Assembly (NCBI GenBank): GCA_016748015.1
Contig: JAAOMT010000299.1
Coordinates: 1,101,924 to 1,165,923 of the forward strand
Length of the DNA stretch: 64,000 nt
Source: Geosiphon pyriformis
Lineage: Eukaryota; Glomeromycota; Glomeromycetes; Archaeosporales; Geosiphonaceae
Direction: 5' to 3'
Below the pieces are notes generated by a model that saw nothing but the letters and a program-made list of their open reading frames with translations, was not told the origin of the DNA and ran no database searches. The translations under genes were made by a program, and so were the position numbers. This document shows positions 1 through 10,550 of this stretch, piece after piece (position 1 is the first letter of the stretch; every line of letters begins with the position of its first letter).

Positions 1-283
1 GCGATAGCTTCGAAAATTACCAATCGCTCATTCTTGAAGTAAGTAATTTTGATTTTTTAAAATGAAAATGATTTGCAGTATACTTTTTTAGTGTTAAATA
101 TTAAGTTTAAGAAATATAATAGGTGAGAAATTAATACAAAATTTTTTAAATATTTCTAAGCCAATTTTTTGATTCGATATTCAAAGTTAAAAAAGAAAAC
201 TATAAAAATTAAGTTAAATCTTTTATAGAAGATCCTAAAAAAATTATTTACAAAATAAGATAGGAACTAATTTGTTATATGCT

Positions 284-1093
284 TTAAGTAAAAATTCCAC
301 CACCTTGCTGCATAAATTTCTCAGAGCTGAATTCTTGGCTAACGTTGCAAATAAGTCTTCTCTTCAGCTTTCTGTTCTTTTTGAGCCAACTGATCTTTTT
401 TTTTGCTGCTATTTGCACATTATTCACCGATGATAGCGCCTCATTTGAATCTTTTATGGATTCAGAGGTTCCCAAGACTTGTGGTCTTTTTAATTTTTTA
501 ACTGGTTGAGAAGTTCGTGAGTTTGAGTTTAGATTGGTCAAATTCGGAAAAATAATTGAAGCTGGAGCCTTAACTGCTGAGCTTGGTCGAGTCTTTATGA
601 GTTAAGTATTATTTTGTAATGATACTAGCCTTGAGTTAGTCGAAATTGGCTGGATTTTCTTTATGGGTGGAAATTTTGGGAATGTCAATCGATTATTAAG
701 CACTGATGAATCAAATATTCTTGGAGTTGGTTGTTCACCATCAGGTGAAATTAAATTATCTCGAGGAGAATTCTGATTGTATTTACTTTTGATCATTAAA
801 TTAAGAGCGAGTTTCTGAGAGGGTTGAAGCATTGTTGCCTGTGTTTCAACATTTTCAGTTGAATCCAATGAATTTAAATTATTTGATACTAATTGAATCG
901 CGTTATTTGAAGCCACGGCGGTGTTCAAATCTGATTCTTCAATGGTTGATAAAAGAATTGAGGGTGAATTTAGGCTTCGAGTGTTTAATCTTATTAATGG
1001 TAAATTTGGAAATGTGTAGGCAGGAGATAAAAGTGTCATAATAAGTATTAATAAGACATGGATGGATCGAATAAGGCGAAGAGTACATTTCAT
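284..1093 (-). CDS. Putative small secreted protein, in-frame stop or 57-bp intron
   Basis: The ATG at 1091-1093 opens a 163-residue frame ending in TAA at 602-604. The N-terminus is a convincing signal peptide: a basic start (MKCTLRLIR), a hydrophobic core (IHVLLILIMTLL) and a likely cleavage near SPAYT. The mature part is Ser/Asn/Pro rich with no cysteine and no domain I recognise. The same reading frame stays open after the TAA down to a stop at 284, adding about 105 residues including a basic stretch (KKLKRPQ, WLKKNRKLKRR). A candidate intron starts with GTATCA at 622 and ends with an AG at 566. It is 57 bp, in phase, contains a CTTAAC branch-like site, and would remove the stop. An earlier CAG acceptor would shift frame and end the protein soon after. 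Alternatives are a 163-residue protein, a longer spliced one, or a gene broken by one stop. Secretion is inferred from the signal peptide only. Confidence 0.5.
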
Positions 1094-1165
1094 GTTTTTT
1101 TTTGAGATTTGTTTTATTTATTTTTATTATTTTTTTGGGCTCTTGAAATTTTATTCTACAGATTA

Positions 1166-1240
<75 letters not shown>
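1166..1240. repeat. (ATT)n microsatellite
   Basis: Uninterrupted ATT trinucleotide tract of about 25 units, just upstream of the putative secreted-protein gene. Open frames across it (poly-Ile or poly-Asn) are artefacts. Confidence 0.95.
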
Positions 1241-1274
1241 GATTATACTTTGAAATCTTAGCCTTGGAAGCCAT

Positions 1275-2726
1275 TTATTTATATTTAGACAAGAATTTGT
1301 TCATTCAGAAAACTTTTGATCTATCATCAATAAATAATGAAATTATGATCTTGAATATTTTTAAAGAAAAATCTTTTCAAAAATGATTGAAACTTTTGAT
1401 GTGATGATTTTATAAAAATTGAAAAATTAGTTTATGACCACCAAGAACATGTACAATTCAATAAATAAATAAATAAATGGTTTTCATTACTTTTTCTATT
1501 TTATTTGAAAGTATAAACAAACAAACAAACAAACAAACAAAAATAAAATAAAAAAGTTTATAAACTGTGGTATGTTGTTAAATAAATAAAAAAAGAATTT
1601 TAAAATATTAAATCGGTCATATTCTTTTATTCAACAGATAACGATAAGAAACTATAAAAAATTCTCTTATTAAAATTTAATAAATATTAATCCTTTTTCG
1701 AATATCAAAACCTAGATTTTTCATTAGAGTTCAAATTTTCAAACAATCAATACTGTACTCATGACTTTTATTCCAAGAAGATACTGACCTATGGTGTTTA
1801 CTTGCTTTTGATTTCAAAAGTTTTTAACAGAATGACTGGTAATTATATATTCATACTTTGATAGCTAATTTTTTAGCATGTAAAAACTCTAGTAATATTT
1901 GGATTTTTTGACATGCTAGAAAGAAGAGATGTTTCAATTTCCACGTTTCATGTCCTACTCACTTTTCAACCTTTATAATACATTAAATTTAAGCAAAAAT
2001 TATGTCAAAAGTTTTACTTTCTCAACATTCAGATTATAAGTTAGAAATTCTTTTAAAACTAAGTTCTCAAAAGAATTGTATCAATCTATTGTTCAGATTT
2101 TGTTTAATATAAGGTAATTTATACTTTTATTTTAGGTCAATTTTTTAAGGAAACTTTACAAATTCTAAAAATTAAATCTGAAGCAGTTAATTTTGTGACA
2201 TTCTAACCAATTTTAGATAGACTATATTTTCATTTCTAAATTACAAGATCAAATTTCTTTTAAAAAGTATTTGTGTTTTTAAAAGTAATTTTTTTCTATT
2301 TCAATTAAGTAACTTATTATTTTATTTTTGTATGGATTTGGGTTTCACAAGAATAAAAAATGTACACTATTTTTTTTAAATACAAGAATTAACATATATA
2401 CATATTATCTCTAAATAATGGCAAAAGACTATTTGATAAGTTAAATTGGGTGTTTTTTCTTACATGAAAAATTTATGCAAGGTTGATTTTACTAAAAAAA
2501 TAACCTTGCCTCGTCCCAAAAAAATGACAAATTTCTTTCCGTAATGACGCCATATAAGTGATATCCCAAAATAATCATGAATGGGATAAATTTTTGAATT
2601 ATGCAGAAAGTTTTTGACAATGTGATGAATCTTTTAAATATTTTCACCTAACTCAGCTGACATTTTGTAGAAATTATAGAAACAGCTGTTTAGAATTCTC
2701 TTCGTGTGTGGGAAAGGAGAGGTGCT
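1275..2726. other. Gene-free A+T-rich stretch
   Basis: No gene was recognised. Short tetranucleotide runs occur at about 1461-1477 (AAAT type) and 1516-1540 (AAAC type). An 8-bp inverted repeat (GCAAGGTT / AACCTTGC) lies near 2477-2509. Nothing else stands out. Confidence 0.5.
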
Positions 2727-2738
2727 AATGAATAATAA

Positions 2739-2803
<65 letters not shown>

Positions 2804-2818
2804 TAATAATAAATAATA
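2727..2818. repeat. (AAT)n microsatellite
   Basis: About 25-30 AAT units, slightly interrupted by AATA variants near both ends. Confidence 0.95.
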
Positions 2819-2987
2819 ATAGTTGGCAATCATTCCCGAATGTAAATAGCTCCTGATAAAAAAAAATTTTCAACTTTATACTTACGAAAAGAATAGATTT
2901 GAAATATTTTTTATCAAAAAGAATAGAAATTTGATGAAAATTAATAAATTTCTAAAAAATTTCAACAAATTATTTATTTGTTTTCAG

Positions 2988-3231
2988 AGTTTTGAAATAT
3001 TCTTTCTTGTCTTCATACCAGATTTTGAAAATTCTAAAATTGTGTGGTTCAAACTCTCAGTTCAAAGATTTAGTCTTTAAAAAATTTTTAAATTTACATT
3101 CCAGTAAAACGGTCTCAAAGCCCCTTTTTCACTGGATGTTAATTAAGAGGCGTATCATTATGGATATGAGATCTAATGCAAATAAATCTGAATACGAAAG
3201 CAATCAAAGGCTATTTTCCAACCAACCTTAA
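2988..3231 (+). CDS. Possible terminal exon of unknown gene
   Basis: A pyrimidine-rich acceptor (TTATTTGTTTTCAG, AG at 2986-2987) is followed by a frame of about 80 codons that ends in TAA at 3229-3231. The translation is Lys/Ser rich with no recognised domain and contains the stretch KPLFHWMLIKRRIIMDM. No upstream exon could be paired with it. It may be the 3' end of a gene, a relic, or a chance frame. Confidence 0.2.
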
Positions 3232-3748
3232 AAACGAAAAAAAAAGTGTTCCTTTATATCAAGGAATTTTTTTTTATTTCTGCAAGTTTAATTTGTATCG
3301 GATGGCTTTTTCCTCGTGTAATGCAAAATTGGTTTCATAAATTTTTTGAACCAATTTTTGATTATCTGTTGAAATAAAGTAATTATTTCATATGGTTTGA
3401 TATAAGAATATTATTATCCTCTCAATTCAAAAATAATTCAATTCAAAAATGCTTTTAATAAAAAACTCTCTATAGAAAGAAAAAAGTGCTTGATACTGAT
3501 TAAAAGATAGTAAATATTAGTATTACAATCTCAAGTTAATAAATCAATGGTTTTTGGGTTCTATATTGCTGGAAATATTTCAATTTTAACTTTCGAAAGT
3601 AAATATTATCCAGTATACTAAAGACTTTTCCTCCTGAGATTTTAATAAATCTTTTAGATTGCTGACGTCTTCATTCAATAAAATTCTCATAAATTTTGTC
3701 TAGAAAAATTTAAAGAAAAGCAGAATTTTTTTTTTTGAAATCTATCTG

Positions 3749-4257
3749 TTAAGCAAAGCAAAACCTCTTAAACTCAGAAACATCAACATTATCAATTTCT
3801 TCCTCAAGAGAACTCGTTCTTATCTTTAAGGCCTCAATTTCTCGCCGCAACATTTTACTCTTTTCACCAAGTTAATGAGCAGAGTTTACAATAATTTTAA
3901 TGTTTCGAACTGTTAATTCGATACTTTGGATCTGTTTAATAACTCGGTCTGAAAATTCCATCTTTTCTTTTTCCAAAGATCGATTTGGAGTATCACCGAG
4001 ATTTAAAACGGAGGGAAATTTTTTAAACATCGCATATTCCTTTTTACGTAAACTCTTTTTAGATATTTTTCCCAGAGATAATTTTGATATTTCTTCAGTT
4101 ATCACTCCAGGATTTCCTTCTTTCTCAAATTATTCTTTCTTTACATGATTGAATGAAGCTTCAGACCACCAAAATTTATTCGTGGAGCCTTTACATTGAC
4201 AATAAATGGAATTTGAGTTCAAATTCCATTTATTAAGAGAGTTCTTGTTAAGGAACT
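3749..4257 (-). pseudogene. Broken coiled-coil protein gene
   Basis: One minus-strand frame stays coding-like for about 170 codons from 4257 to a final TAA at 3749-3751. It is interrupted by single TAA codons at 4130-4132 and 3872-3874. The N-terminal part contains CQCKGSTNKFWWSE, the middle is Lys/Ser rich, and the C-terminal third has clear heptads (LGEKSKMLRREIEALK, then TSSLEEEIDN). This fits a small protein ending in a coiled coil. A 30-nt GTAAAC...AAAAG segment around the second stop is in phase but too short for a credible intron, so I treat the locus as broken. Function unknown. It resembles 4981-5487 in layout and in the heptad core. Confidence 0.45.
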
Positions 4258-4477
4258 TCAAATTTAATTTTTTTTTTGACAAAGAAAGTAGGGAAAACCT
4301 TTTTTTAAAGAAAAAATAAAATTAGTGTCATTTGATATCTTTCAAAAATTAAAACTTTTATAAATGAATGAATGAGGCAATGGCAAGAAAAATTTTCGAA
4401 TATTTTTTAAAGGAATAATTAATCAAGCTCAGAATATTTATAAAGAATTCGTAAATATGTTATTTTTGATATATAAA

Positions 4478-4582
<105 letters not shown>

Positions 4583-4878
4583 TAAGTCAATCTATTAATT
4601 ACACGTTTAATCATTTATCTTTTTAAAAAAAACTATAAAATTAAAGAAAATGCTTTTTAAACAAATCTATTATACTACAATATAGTTCTATCTATTTAGA
4701 ATGGTAATGTATAAATATTTTTTCAAGACATAAAATCTACAATCTAAGAATTATTTTATAAAAAAAATTAATATTTCAAAATATCTATTTACCCTTTTTT
4801 AACCAATATAATCAAATATTTGTTTGAAATAAAGGAATAATATTTAATACAGTAGTAAAATTTCCACTTCAAACTAAA

Positions 4879-4886
<8 letters not shown>

Positions 4887-4922
<36 letters not shown>

Positions 4923-4951
4923 TTACTACTACTATTACTACTACTACTACA
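4887..4951. repeat. (CTA)n microsatellite
   Basis: CTA/ACT trinucleotide tract with two ATT interruptions. It lies just downstream of the coiled-coil gene on the minus strand. Confidence 0.95.
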
Positions 4952-4980
4952 GGAGTCTATCATTGATATTTGAATATATA

Positions 4981-5487
4981 TTAAATTTTATCACAAGATC
5001 CTTCAAATGTTTCTAATCGCTTCCTCAAATGTCGTCTTTCTTGTTTCAACACTTGCACTTCGTTCTCTAGAACCAAAACTTTTTGTTCCAAAACATCGCT
5101 CATATTTGCTAAAAGTTGGTTTTCTTCTATTAACTTGACGAATATTTCATTTGTCAATTTTAAATTCTCATGCATCGTTTCAGCAAAACTTCGAAGTTGT
5201 TTGGCATTTTCAAGACATTTTGTAAACGGAGTATTGGCATCTTGTTTTTTGTATATGTGTGATATATTCGAAATAGAAGAGACGTATGGAAAATAATTGT
5301 CATCTATCATTTCTTTTTCTATTGATGGAACTTCTTCTGAAGTTAAACTTTTAGAACTTATAGATGAGGGTGATGACAAAGTAATACAATTAGTTGGTAA
5401 ATATGAGGATCGTGAGCGGAATGTATCCTGAAGGGTTGGAAAAATTTTTTTAGGGTTTTCCATCAACAAATCATTGTTGTGAGACAT
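4981..5487 (-). CDS. Ser-rich protein with C-terminal coiled coil
   Basis: Intact 168-residue frame starting at ATG 5485-5487 and ending at TAA. Residues 1-75 are Ser/Pro/Thr rich and probably disordered (ITLSSPSSISSKSLTSEE). From about residue 90 to 160 the sequence is a continuous amphipathic helix, with leucine-type heptads in SDVLEQKVLVLENEVQVLKQ and a basic tail (ERRHLRKRLETFE). This is a likely dimerisation coiled coil. No signal peptide or catalytic motif is seen. The basic end next to a leucine-rich helix recalls a leucine zipper, but the order (zipper then basic) does not match bZIP proteins. Function unknown. It is the only intact member of three similar loci in the first 16 kb. Confidence 0.6.
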   Translation of the reverse strand: MSHNNDLLMENPKKIFPTLQDTFRSRSSYLPTNCITLSSPSSISSKSLTSEEVPSIEKEMIDDNYFPYVSSISNISHIYKKQDANTPFTKCLENAKQLRSFAETMHENLKLTNEIFVKLIEENQLLANMSDVLEQKVLVLENEVQVLKQERRHLRKRLETFEGSCDKI

Positions 5488-5740
5488 AATTTAATTAAAA
5501 ATGAGATTTTTATTTTTGTCCTTTAATCCTTTGCTGGGATAGCCTCAAAAACTTTAATTTTAATTTAAGCCTATGAGGGTTGAATTTTATAGGGCAAATT
5601 TTATTTAAGTTGAATCAATCAATCGAATGGAAAAATTGAAAAAGGCGTTGTTTTCGAAAACTGATTTTTTAAGATTGTTACAAGTTAATTACTGCAAGCT
5701 GCATGTATTAACGTGATTTTTGGATGTTATGGTTTTGATT

Positions 5741-5775
5741 CATTGATCGATTGATTGATTGATTGATTGATTAAT
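5741..5775. repeat. (TTGA)n microsatellite
   Basis: TTGA/GATT tetranucleotide tract of about eight units. Confidence 0.9.
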
Positions 5776-6276
5776 TGGGTATGAGGCAAAGATTTGATTT
5801 CCCAAATTTTTGAAACATGTTTAAGATTTTAAAGTAGGATTTGAAACTCAACAATATTTGAAATATTTGCATGTAAAACATTCTAAAAATCTCTTTAAAA
5901 GAGCATAGCTCAAAGTAACTTCTTTTTCGGAATGAGTCGATTTCCAATTATTGTGTGTGTCAAAAAATTAATAGCTGATCAACATCAAACATGGGATTAC
6001 TCGAATGTTTTTTTTTTCTTTCTACAAGCTCCATTTTTAATAATAATAATCCATATATTTTTATTGGTTTTTTAGTATCCGTTTCTTTTATATTTTTATT
6101 GATCAAGTTATTTCTTTTAGAGATTATACATTTCCAGGAATAATCAAATTTTTTTTTTGAAACGCGATTTAGCCCAATTTTTTTTTTAAGCACATGAATT
6201 TCACGATAAATACCTTTATATATATATATGTAAAAAAAATTTGCTCGTTTTTTTTTAGGTCCAATCAAGTCTAATC

Positions 6277-6330
6277 TAATCCAATCCAATCCAATCCAAT
6301 CCAATTCAATTCAATTCAATTCAATTCAAT
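6277..6330. repeat. Compound pentanucleotide repeat
   Basis: AATCC units pass into AATTC units about halfway. The two halves differ by one transition (C to T) in the unit. Confidence 0.9.
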
Positions 6331-7973
6331 TGTTTATAGGTATTTATTAAATCATAATTTGAGATATAAAACTGCAAAAGATTTATCATATCACATAAAT
6401 ATGTACTTTTAATCAAAAAAATTTTGATGAAACCATATAGACATAATAATTCTAAAAAAAATCATTTTTATATAAAAATATGAAAATTTTTTTAAATGAA
6501 ATAAATCAAACAATCATAAAAAAAAAAAAATTTGAAAAAAAAATATATATATTTTTAATTTTATTTGTGAATTCCTTTTATTATTATTATTATTATTATT
6601 ATTTTCATTTATTATTTTCATTTATTATTTTGTTTTACATAAATAATTAATAAAAAATATTAATTTACATAATATAATCTCGATGCGCTTAATAATAATA
6701 ATAAAATTTTCCAATTGATTGTAATTTAATATTTAATTTTATCATATCATATCATATACATATAAATTGATTTCTTATTCAATTTAATCATTTGACTAAT
6801 ATTGTTAAAAGAATAATTTTTTCATTATTATTATTTTATTATTATTTTCTACTCTTTTTTATTTTTATTTTTATTTTTATTTTACTTATCCAATAAAAAT
6901 TATTTAAAAAAATTATTTAGATTAAATCTTTTTAAATGCCTTATTTTCGTTTTTTAAACCCCTGTTACTATACATGTAATAATAATAATAACAATAATAA
7001 TATTGAAAATAATAAATTTTTATTTAAATATAAAAAAAATGATTTTCATTTATTTTATCTATTTGTTTTGTTTTAAATTTATGCTTAAAACTTGCTATCT
7101 ATTTTTTTTTATAATTATTGTCAAATTGGTATAAACACAACAAGTAAAAGCATAAAAAATGTGTGAACTAATATGTCATAATTTGCCCGTTCTAACGAAA
7201 ACCATGTTTTAAAGTTTAATTTAAAATATGGTAACAAATACGATGAATAAGGCATCATTCGTGTATGTATTTGATGTACCAAGTTTGTAAGACAATTAAA
7301 TTGTTAATTCAATATATGAAAAGCTAAGAAACGTAAACTCCTTCGTAAATTTAAACAAACATAATCTTACAAACAGGAATTCTCCCATCTATAATATATT
7401 TTATAAGGCAATATATGGACGAAAACATTAGTTTCTCATTCACTGGTATTTTTGAGGTCATGAAATTGAAAATTAGTTTCATCTCAAGTAACATCTCATT
7501 CGAATCAAGAAAATTGAATATTATTCCAATCAGTTGAAAAACTTAATTGATGATTCACTATTTTATCATATTTTGGCAGGCGAAAGGTTGTTTCTTCTCA
7601 CAAAAGACTAGGATAACTCAAAAATTCTCAAGTTTTACAGATAAAAAGGAAAAACTATAATCCAAACTTATCTTGAAACTGCTCCCTGAGTTGATCTTTT
7701 ATTACTGACAAAAAGTTACCTGGCTGATTTTTAACACAAATATCCAACAACATTAGACTGAACAGTATTTAGAATTTCTCTTTTTTATTGGTTTTTCTTT
7801 TTTCAATGCCTTCTCACAAGAAGGATGCAAAAGAACCTAAAAGATCTGACTATATACAAGTGGAGATTTTGTTGATATTATACTTACAATCCTATTGCTA
7901 ATCGAAGACCCCTACAAGCTAAAGAGAAATGCTAGAATCTTTGATATTATTTTATTATTCATGAAAAAGGTGT

Positions 7974-9218
7974 TCACGTCTTACGGTTGCTTTTGGTGCT
8001 TCGCTTGTCCAACGCGTCGATCAAAGGAAGCAAAATTTGTGATGACAGTTTGATGTTGATAAAGGTAAAGATAGGACCGTCTTTTTGGTCGTCGTCGTCA
8101 TCTTCGTCATCATCATAGTATTGAAACCTATCATCTTCGTCAGAGTCCATTGGCACAGGCCATGAACGTTGACAGGTGATAATTGGTAGATTTTCTTTTT
8201 CAAAATTATTCTTGCGGCCGTTAGACATGATGACACTTGGCAATAGATGGACTCGTGTTGACACGGTCTCGTGACTAATATTATCTAATAGCCTTCTTAT
8301 ATATGGGATATCAAACCAGACAACACCGTTTGAAGAAATGGTGGAATTTTTATCGGTTTCGTTGATATTACGTAAATGAATTTTAAAGTGTCCCCATAAT
8401 TTACGACTCTGTCGGTGCATCATCATACAAACAGCAGAATTTGTTAAATTGAGATCGAATTTGAAGGAATATGGTATGGTAGTTGTGCCATTTTTTCGAT
8501 TAAAATGGGTGATGTTCATTGATTTTGTGAATGTAGAAGGCGTAGCATGAGACCACGACGAAGCCGTTAAAAGTGTAGCATCATAATTGCTGACTTCTTG
8601 AGGTAGTCGAGTCTGTATCTAAGCAAAGGAGATGAGGCAAGCGGTTTGTGAGATTTCGAGTGGGAGACAGTCAGCTGTCGACTGAAGACTCCAAGAATCG
8701 CTCATAGAAAGACACGTGAATGTGTATTTCCGAAGAAAGGGTCAAGTTTTGTCGAAAACTGTGCAATATATGTCAATAAAATGACACACGAAACCCAATA
8801 AAATATTCAGATTTATTAATATTTATAATAATAATACTTACAATTAATTTTAAGTCGTTTTTAAATCGTTCTTCCACATAGTCCTCAATCGCCACGGTTA
8901 TTAAAAGATTCCATTTACGACATGTATGGCGTAGCACCGTTGCCGACTTTAAACTGTTTGTGTTGTTTGTGTGTGTGTGTGTGTTTGTTGAGGTAATAAT
9001 CAAATGTTTTAATTCAGTAACATGTGCATGAATGATCTATTATGTGATTCATATGTAGCACTGATGTCGATCCTCCTCTCACTCGAGATTTCACGATAGA
9101 TGAAAGACAGACTTTGAACTAGTAAAGTAGCAAAAAATAAAGATTAAATTTACCTTGAACTATATAACAGCTGGTTGAAAATATCTAACAATATTTCATT
9201 ACAGAGATAACCTGCCAT
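7974..9218 (-). CDS. F-box protein, three exons
   Basis: Spliced model of 273 residues: exon 1 9218-9154, exon 2 8953-8842, exon 3 8618-7974. Introns are GTAAAT...ACAG (200 bp) and GTAAGT...TTAG (223 bp), and phases agree at both junctions. The joined N-terminus reads YLCNEILLDIFNQLL followed by SATVLRHTCRKWNLLI, a classic F-box (hydrophobic-E-hydrophobic-IF-L, then CRKWN). F-box proteins link substrates to SCF ubiquitin ligases through Skp1, so a role in ubiquitination is inferred. The rest (about residues 60-273) is not recognised. It contains a run of acidic residues (YYDDDEDDDDD) near residue 220 and a basic end (KRSTKSNRKT, then TGA). If intron 2 is kept, an in-frame TAG at 8619-8621, which is also the acceptor, ends the frame. 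Exon 3 alone starts in frame at ATG 8519, a weaker alternative start. Confidence 0.7.
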
Positions 9219-9789
9219 TATAAGTGTTGGTTTTGTGCTTATTAGTGTGAGAGGAGAGTTGGGAAGAGTTGGAAAATTGAGAGTTTGGAGGGAAGGTCGA
9301 GTTAGAAGGGTATTTATAGAGGATTTGATCTTCACGTTGATTGGTCTATGTTAAACGATGCTGTACGCGATCTGTATGTGTCTGTGTTGATCAACTTTCT
9401 TTAGTAGGAGTCAGGTCGGAGACTAAAATCACAAGATCGGTGAAGGTCGTATGACCAATCACAATTTAGATTATTAGAACGCGTGAAGAGACCGGGAAAA
9501 CGAAGATAATGTGTTTTGAGGAAAGGTTTATATGATTTGGAAGCCTTTTTGGTTTCGTAAATAAGATGAGATAAAAGATTGAAGAGTGATAAAAGTGTAG
9601 GAGTTTAAAACGATTGTTTTGTATCGTGATATGTTGCAATCATTATAATGATATATTTTTTGCAGGTTAGAAGCATTTAAATTCGAGCTTTACACTTAAA
9701 AAAAAAAGGGAGACTTGAGTTCGTTTAAGAATTTTTCCCAAGATCTAGATTACACTGAAAAATATTGACATAATTGGGCAAATTTTTGA
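9219..9789. other. Upstream flank of the F-box gene
   Basis: Higher-complexity DNA up to about 9620. An ATTGG/CCAAT motif occurs at 9339-9343 (TTGATTGGTC) and another, as GACCAATC, near 9453-9460. This probably includes promoter and 5' untranslated sequence of the F-box gene. No RNA gene was recognised. Confidence 0.35.
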
Positions 9790-10449
9790 GGCTTGAAGAA
9801 GATTGAAAAATGTATAGAGTGCAAAGCTGCTGCTAGGGACAGTGTGTTATCCTTCAACTTTTCAATTCCCTCGAATGCGATCCCATGATTTTATACAACT
9901 AAAAGGTCAGCTACTGGAATTTGAGATTCAAAGGGCAACTGGATTATGAGAACATTTCAATTGACGCTATTAAGATAATTCTACCATTCCTAAATTACAT
10001 TTCAACACCCCAGCTTTCTTTCACTAATACTGACAGCAGTTGAAATGTTTATAGTTTTTAATTTTCCAAACCAAATTATATTTATAAATGAAAAAGAGGT
10101 TGCCGACGGGTCAATATTCCTCTCGTGTGACCAGTCACCAATGTACGACCGACGCACAAGACCTTCTCGGAGTTTTATAACCGATCCAATTCTCGAAAAT
10201 AATCATAAAAGAGCCTTTTTTAACTATGAACTAATTGCCAGCCTAGATTGCTAGTCTTTTGAGTTAATTGATTGGAAGACTATGGAAAATTTGGTGCTTC
10301 ATGCTTTAGACAATCGATCAAAATCAAATTTTGTGGTTCAACTAGTTATGAATCTCGGAGATCCCTGGGTCCGAGCCAACTAGCCCAAAAGAGTACGACT
10401 CCGGGGCGGGATCAGCGATGGGTCGAAAAAGTCAAAGACATTTTTGTAA
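9790..10449 (+). pseudogene. Decayed unknown gene with scattered stops
   Basis: One plus-strand frame is coding-like but broken by several single stops. After 10000 it reads through a long stretch (VADGSIFLSCDQSPMYDRR) to a TAG at 10252-10254. It continues in the same frame (ELIDWKTMENLVLHALDN, then VVQLVMNLGDPWVRAN) to another TAG at 10381-10383 and a TAA at 10447-10449. The first part (9790-9990) has more stops and competing open frames. Local G+C is clearly above the surroundings. TAG after Cys and before Ser, and TAG after WVRAN, could derive from TGG and CAG by single transitions. The family is not recognised. Confidence 0.4.
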
Positions 10450-10531
10450 TTTTGAATGGGGCGCAATACTGTTTTAATGTTATATGTTACCGAATCTTTG
10501 GAATTGCTAAATTCTGTTTAAGCCTTAGATA

Positions 10532-10550
10532 AATCTCGACTGTCGAGATT
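10532..10550. repeat. Near-perfect palindrome
   Basis: AATCTCGAC, one T, then GTCGAGATT: 9-bp arms with a 1-bp centre, just past the decayed gene. It could form a small hairpin or be a protein-binding site. No function is assigned. Confidence 0.6.

Larger units (their letters stand above)
5488..7973. other. Repeat-rich intergenic region
   Basis: No gene was recognised. It contains several simple repeats (listed separately for the longest), short ATT and AAT tracts around 6580-6610 and 6970-7000, and strongly A+T-rich DNA. The last few hundred bases (about 7400-7970) have higher complexity and probably form the 3' flank of the F-box gene. A polyadenylation-like AATAAA (minus strand) lies at 7951-7956, 18 bp past its stop. 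Confidence 0.5.

Noticed and set aside
939-1274. Minus-strand frame with a long poly-Asn run
   Set aside because: It only reads through the ATT microsatellite and overlaps the better-supported secreted-protein frame.
5960-6304. 114-codon minus-strand frame
   Set aside because: It is built on the pentanucleotide repeat and homopolymers; composition is repeat-like and there are no gene signals.
10340-10440. Possible structured RNA in the G+C-rich patch
   Set aside because: No match to tRNA, snRNA, RNase P or SRP RNA signatures that I know; a coding frame explains it better.
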